DNA of 64,000 bases from an uncultured Kineothrix sp. (GTDB lineage: Bacteria; Bacillota; Clostridia; Lachnospirales; Lachnospiraceae): the NCBI GenBank assembly GCA_910588855.1, contig CAJUSR010000011.1:50843-114842 (forward strand). The letters run 5' to 3'. Each line of letters starts with the position of its first letter. Positions within the stretch are counted from its first letter, which is position 1. A program made the translations under genes and the position numbers. Below the pieces are notes generated by a model. That model ran no database searches and was not told the DNA's origin. It worked only from the letters and a program-made list of their open reading frames with translations. This document shows, piece by piece, positions 60,500 through 64,000 of the stretch.

Positions 60500-60825
60500 A
60501 GAATCATGAAAAGAAAATAAAAAAAAGAATCAGAAATAGAAAATCAGCAAAAGAAAATCAGGAAGGAAAAATCAGGAATAGAGAATCAACAAAAGAGAAT
60601 CAGGAATAGAAAACCAGCAAAAGGGAATCAGAAAAAGAAAACCAGCAAAAGGGAATCAGTAAAAGAGAATCAGTAAAAGAGAATCAGGAATAGAGAATCA
60701 GGAATAGAGAATCAATAAAAGAGAATCAGGAAAAGAAAATCAGCAAAAGGGAACCAAGAAAAGAGAATCAGCAAAATAAAATCAGGAAAAGAAAATCAAC
60801 AAAAGAGAATCAAAAAAGGGAAAGG
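60500..60825 (+). repeat. 14-bp polypurine tandem array between ddl and murF
   Basis: About 23 degenerate copies of a 14-base unit with core AAAAGAGAATCAGT/G, nearly free of pyrimidines on the plus strand except TC. The period is not a multiple of three and stop codons occur in all frames, so it is not coding. It fills almost the whole 389-base gap; a murF ribosome binding site follows at about 60840. Confidence 0.9.
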
Positions 60826-60850
60826 CGGAAAAGGAAAGGCAGAAGGGGCA

Positions 60851-62251
60851 ATGAAGAATCTTACGTTAAAGAATATAGCAAAGGCTTGCAATGGTACATT
60901 ATATAACTATTATCCGGAGCAGGATAAGGAAGTGTCCGGGGTAGTGCTGGATTCCCGTCAGGTAGAAGAGGGTTATCTTTTTATTGCAACAAAAGGGGAG
61001 AAAGTAGATGGGCATAGCTTTATCGGCCAGGTTTTTGCGAAAGGGGCAGCAGGGGTGGTCTGTGAAAAGGAGCCGGATGAGGGGGCGGGAACTTTCATTT
61101 TGGTGGAAGATTCTTTTCAGGCGTTGAAGGATATTGCAGGTTTTTATAGGGAGAACCTTACGCTTCCGGTAATCGGGATTACGGGAAGTGTGGGGAAAAC
61201 GAGTACGAAGGAGTTCATTGCTTCGGTATTGGAGACAAAATATAATGTATTGAAAACCGCAGGGAATTTTAACAATGAAATAGGCCTGCCCTTGACGGTG
61301 CTGAAAATCAAGGAAGAGCATGAGGCAGCCGTGCTTGAGATGGGTATCAGTGACTTCGGGGAGATGCATAGGCTAAGTAGGATTGCCAGGCCCAATATCT
61401 GTGTATTGACGAATATTGGGCAGTGCCATTTGGAGAATTTAAAATCAAGAGAAGGGATTTTGAAGGCAAAATCGGAGATTTTTGATTTTATGGATGAGGA
61501 CGGAGCAGTCTGCCTAAACGGGGATGACGATATGCTGCGGACGATAGAAAGCGTAAGGGGTAGGAAACCGGTGACTTTCGGCATGACAGCAGAAAATATG
61601 GTTTATGGGGATGAGATAGAAAATAGAGGACTTTTGGGCAGTAGCGCCAGTATCCATTTGGGAGATAAATCATTTTGCGCAGTAATCCCTTTGCCAGGGG
61701 AGCATATGGTTTATAATGCGCTGGCAGCAGCTTCAGTGGGAAGCCTGATGGGGCTGACGGAAGAAGAAATAGCAAAAGGGATAAGAGCGGTTAAGCCGGT
61801 AGGGGGAAGAAGCAACCGGATGCAGCTTAAGGATAAGATTGTGATTGACGATTGCTATAATGCCAATCCGGTTTCCATGCGTGCAGCTTTGGATTTGCTA
61901 TCTATGGCGCAGGGAAGGAAAGTAGCACTGCTGGGGGATATGTTTGAACTGGGGGAAAAAGAAAGGGAGATGCATTCCCAGGTGGGAGCCTATGCGGCGA
62001 AGCTGGGCATAGATGTTATCGTGTGTATTGGTGATTTGGCAAAGGATATGTATGAGGGGGCCTGTGAAGGCGTTAAGGAATCGGAAGCGAAGGGAACCGG
62101 AAGCCGGGTCGGCAGCCATGTCCACTATTTTTCCCAAAAAGGAGAGTTCATGGAAAAGTGGAAAGACATTGGAAAAGAGGGGGATACCGTGCTGGTGAAA
62201 GCGTCTCATGGCATGGCCTTTGAAGAGATTGTAAAGATGCTTGCAGGATAA
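60851..62251 (+). CDS. murF: UDP-N-acetylmuramoyl-tripeptide--D-alanyl-D-alanine ligase
   Basis: 466 residues. It adds D-Ala-D-Ala to the UDP-MurNAc tripeptide. Seen: the N-terminal substrate domain with GVVLDSRQVEEGYLFIA (about 30-46), the ATP loop GITGSVGKTSTKEF (about 109-122), the NNEIGLPLTVL motif (about 140-150), VLEMGISDFGEM (about 160-171) and DDCYNANPVSM (about 332-342). It works directly after Ddl, whose gene is upstream. RBS AAGGGG precedes the ATG. Confidence 0.95.
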   Translation: MKNLTLKNIAKACNGTLYNYYPEQDKEVSGVVLDSRQVEEGYLFIATKGEKVDGHSFIGQVFAKGAAGVVCEKEPDEGAGTFILVEDSFQALKDIAGFYRENLTLPVIGITGSVGKTSTKEFIASVLETKYNVLKTAGNFNNEIGLPLTVLKIKEEHEAAVLEMGISDFGEMHRLSRIARPNICVLTNIGQCHLENLKSREGILKAKSEIFDFMDEDGAVCLNGDDDMLRTIESVRGRKPVTFGMTAENMVYGDEIENRGLLGSSASIHLGDKSFCAVIPLPGEHMVYNALAAASVGSLMGLTEEEIAKGIRAVKPVGGRSNRMQLKDKIVIDDCYNANPVSMRAALDLLSMAQGRKVALLGDMFELGEKEREMHSQVGAYAAKLGIDVIVCIGDLAKDMYEGACEGVKESEAKGTGSRVGSHVHYFSQKGEFMEKWKDIGKEGDTVLVKASHGMAFEEIVKMLAG

Positions 62252-62320
62252 AACAGGCAGCAGACTGTAGGTGGAACAGCACACAATAATAACTGTTGGA
62301 AATGAAGGATGGGAAATACA

Positions 62321-63940
62321 ATGGGAAAAAAGATGCCGGTCGGCCGGGAAAGTTTTTCGGAGAAAATAAGAAGTTGGACAGCCAATATATATTTGCTCAT
62401 AATGCTGGCAGTGTATCCTCTTTTTATGGTAAATGGATACATGGATTTGGTGTATAAGAAATGGGCGATGTTTTTATATACTACCGGGGTCATGGTGCTT
62501 TTTAGTGTATTGTGGTATCTGTTTGGAACGAAAGGCAATGAGAAGGCGATATGGTTTCCGTGGTATTTGGCGGGCAAGGCAGGACGGGTGAAAAAAGATA
62601 GGGAGTCAACTTGGCTTCCTATGGATTGGTTTGTGATTGGGTATTTTATTTGCGTGATAGTTTCCTACTTAGGCGCTTCGGATAGGGCGTTTTCGCTGTG
62701 GGGTGTGGATACTTGGTATACAGGATTTGTGTCGCAGATGCTTTTTGTAGGAATTTACTTTATGATTTCTACCGGTTATAAAAAAATGCCTTATTTGGAT
62801 GTGATTGCTGCAGCGGCAGGAACCTTGGTGGCTTTTATTATCGTATTGCAGCGTTTCGGAGTGGACGCGTTTTCTCTTTACAAGGGATTTGGGGAAGATG
62901 TTAAGCTAAATTTTGTAACCACTCTTGGACAGGTAACATGGACATCCAGTTATGTCAGCATTTTGCTTATTGTAGGGATGGGCGTTTATTTTGCAGGAGC
63001 GGAAGGGCAAAAAAGGGTATTATGGGCGGTTTGCATCGGTATTGGGTTTATGGCGGAGCTGCTCTTGAATTGTGACAGTGGGATAATTGCTATCATTGCT
63101 GCACTTATGATTATGGTATGGCTGGCAGTGGGAAACCGGGAGAAGACGATGCGCTTTATGGAAGTGATTATGTTCCTGCTGGCAGCAGCGGCGGTGACCG
63201 GAATTTTGGAACGCATTTTGGAAGGGCAGATGGTGCCCATTGATGCCGTTTATTTGAAGGTGGCTCAAAGCATACTGATATACCCGGCTTTGGCATTGGC
63301 TGCCTTTTTATACTGGCTGGTAAAAACGGATAAAATTTGTTTGGATGGGAAAAGGAAAGCGGTATGGATTATTAAGGGGATATATCTTGCCTTGATAGGA
63401 ATTGCGGTAATTGCAGCAATTGTTTTGTTTATCCTTCACGGGAAAGGATATTTTTCCGGTTCTCCAACGGAAAATTATTTCCGGTTCACTATATGGTGGG
63501 GGAACAGCAGGGGCTTTATATGGCGCACCGGGGCGGCAGTATTCGGCGATTTCGGTTTGTGGAGAAAATTGTTCGGCTGCGGCCCGGATGGATTTACACC
63601 GTATGCTTACCAGTTGATGGGGGATGCCATCAATGAGTTTTGGCATAACCAGCTCGTGCCAAATGTACATAATGAGTGGTTTAATGCAGTGATTAATTAT
63701 GGGCTTGTAGGCGGGATTGCCTATTTGGGTATATTTTTGTCTTCGGCATGGGCATGCATGAAGGCGGCTTTCTGTATGGAGGGGGAGAAAAAAGTTGTAG
63801 TCTTCGGCTGCGGGCTGGCGGCTGCAGGCTATATTTTCCATAATGTACTTTGCTATCAGCAGATTATCGGCACGCCATTTATCTTTATATTGATGGGGAT
63901 TGGGGCGGCGAAGATTCGATGGGACAGAAGAAAAAAATAG
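62321..63940 (+). CDS. O-antigen ligase / polymerase family membrane protein
   Basis: 539 residues from the ATG at 62321; an ATG at 62309 overlaps the AAGGA site. About 11-12 membrane helices are visible, with a long external loop (about 385-460) carrying the Wzy_C-type residues (RGFIWRTG, FGCGPDGF and VHNEWFNAVINYGLVGG). Such proteins join or polymerise surface polysaccharide, but no other polysaccharide genes are in the window. It follows murF by about 70 bases. A palindromic repeat begins 8 bases after the stop. Confidence 0.82.
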   Translation: MGKKMPVGRESFSEKIRSWTANIYLLIMLAVYPLFMVNGYMDLVYKKWAMFLYTTGVMVLFSVLWYLFGTKGNEKAIWFPWYLAGKAGRVKKDRESTWLPMDWFVIGYFICVIVSYLGASDRAFSLWGVDTWYTGFVSQMLFVGIYFMISTGYKKMPYLDVIAAAAGTLVAFIIVLQRFGVDAFSLYKGFGEDVKLNFVTTLGQVTWTSSYVSILLIVGMGVYFAGAEGQKRVLWAVCIGIGFMAELLLNCDSGIIAIIAALMIMVWLAVGNREKTMRFMEVIMFLLAAAAVTGILERILEGQMVPIDAVYLKVAQSILIYPALALAAFLYWLVKTDKICLDGKRKAVWIIKGIYLALIGIAVIAAIVLFILHGKGYFSGSPTENYFRFTIWWGNSRGFIWRTGAAVFGDFGLWRKLFGCGPDGFTPYAYQLMGDAINEFWHNQLVPNVHNEWFNAVINYGLVGGIAYLGIFLSSAWACMKAAFCMEGEKKVVVFGCGLAAAGYIFHNVLCYQQIIGTPFIFILMGIGAAKIRWDRRKK

Positions 63941-63948
63941 TTGGTCAT

Positions 63949-64000
63949 CAATGTCATTTAGTTAACGGTACCGGACGCCGTGAGGAACATAAAATGCTCC
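63949..64000. repeat. MITE-like palindromic repeat, copy 2 (cut by window edge)
   Basis: The 52 bases up to the window end match 30474-30525 with three differences, starting CAATGTCATTTAGTTAACGG. The remainder should continue beyond the window. Confidence 0.9.

Noticed and set aside
60500..60825. Possible CRISPR array
   Set aside because: The units are only 14 bases, contiguous, degenerate and purine-rich, with no unique spacers and no cas genes.

Overview
The window looks like chromosomal DNA of an endospore-forming, gut-type Clostridia, most likely a Lachnospiraceae member. The basis is the protein style and moderate-to-low GC, a glgC/glgD pair, sporulation genes (spoVG, spoVT, spoIID, spoIIQ), a T-box in front of ileS, and a complete mucin / milk-glycan disaccharide locus (galacto-N-biose / lacto-N-biose phosphorylase, N-acetylhexosamine kinase and a sugar ABC transporter). 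I saw no rRNA, tRNA, transposase, integrase or CRISPR array. Taxonomy below family is not decided here.

Layout. 1-3 kb: the 3' end of a very large surface-type protein. 3.1-9.7 kb (minus strand): a degenerate GGDEF-EAL protein, prs, a DnaI-like helicase loader, a DnaD-like initiation protein, a DnaA-box-like cluster, and murC. 10-17.3 kb (plus): glgC-glgD, spoVG, pth, mfd. With spoVT at 31 kb and prs at 5 kb this resembles a scattered form of the Bacillus spoVG-glmU-prs-pth-mfd-spoVT order. 17.3-18.8 kb: an ECF sigma factor with an overlapping membrane-anchored partner. 18.9-22.1 kb: a compact AT-rich three-gene cassette with its own promoter and terminator (DUF262 NTPase/nuclease-like protein, RecF/OLD-like AAA ATPase of DUF3696 type, and an unknown protein with a DUF4160-like tail). 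It is the best candidate for an undescribed defence-type system. 22.2-24.7 kb: an XpaC-TelA pair. 24.8-34 kb: a radical SAM protein, an acidic-repeat membrane amidase, an ArsC/Spx-like protein, pncB, a DegV protein, spoVT and two secreted proteins. 34-42 kb: T-box, ileS, glgP and a double-domain polyphosphate:AMP phosphotransferase.

42.3-50.4 kb is a glycan utilisation locus: nahK, a divergent AraC regulator, a lipoprotein binding protein, two permeases, a 56-residue membrane protein and the GH112 phosphorylase. The ABC ATPase and the GalT/GalE enzymes needed to finish the pathway are not in the window. 50.8-64 kb carries an aconitase-family hydratase and cell-envelope and sporulation genes: a lipoprotein amidase, an EF-hand-like protein, spoIID with a substituted catalytic residue, spoIIQ lacking zinc ligands, an amidohydrolase, ddl, murF and an O-antigen-ligase-like protein.

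The intergenic regions are unusually rich in dispersed structured repeats. They include arrays of small hairpins (3.0 and 12.9 kb), a module that follows terminator T-runs (12.8, 34.5, 50.6 kb), a 194-bp MITE-like palindrome (30.5 kb and again at the right edge), a perfect 55-bp inverted repeat (50.5 kb), and a 14-bp polypurine tandem array between ddl and murF.
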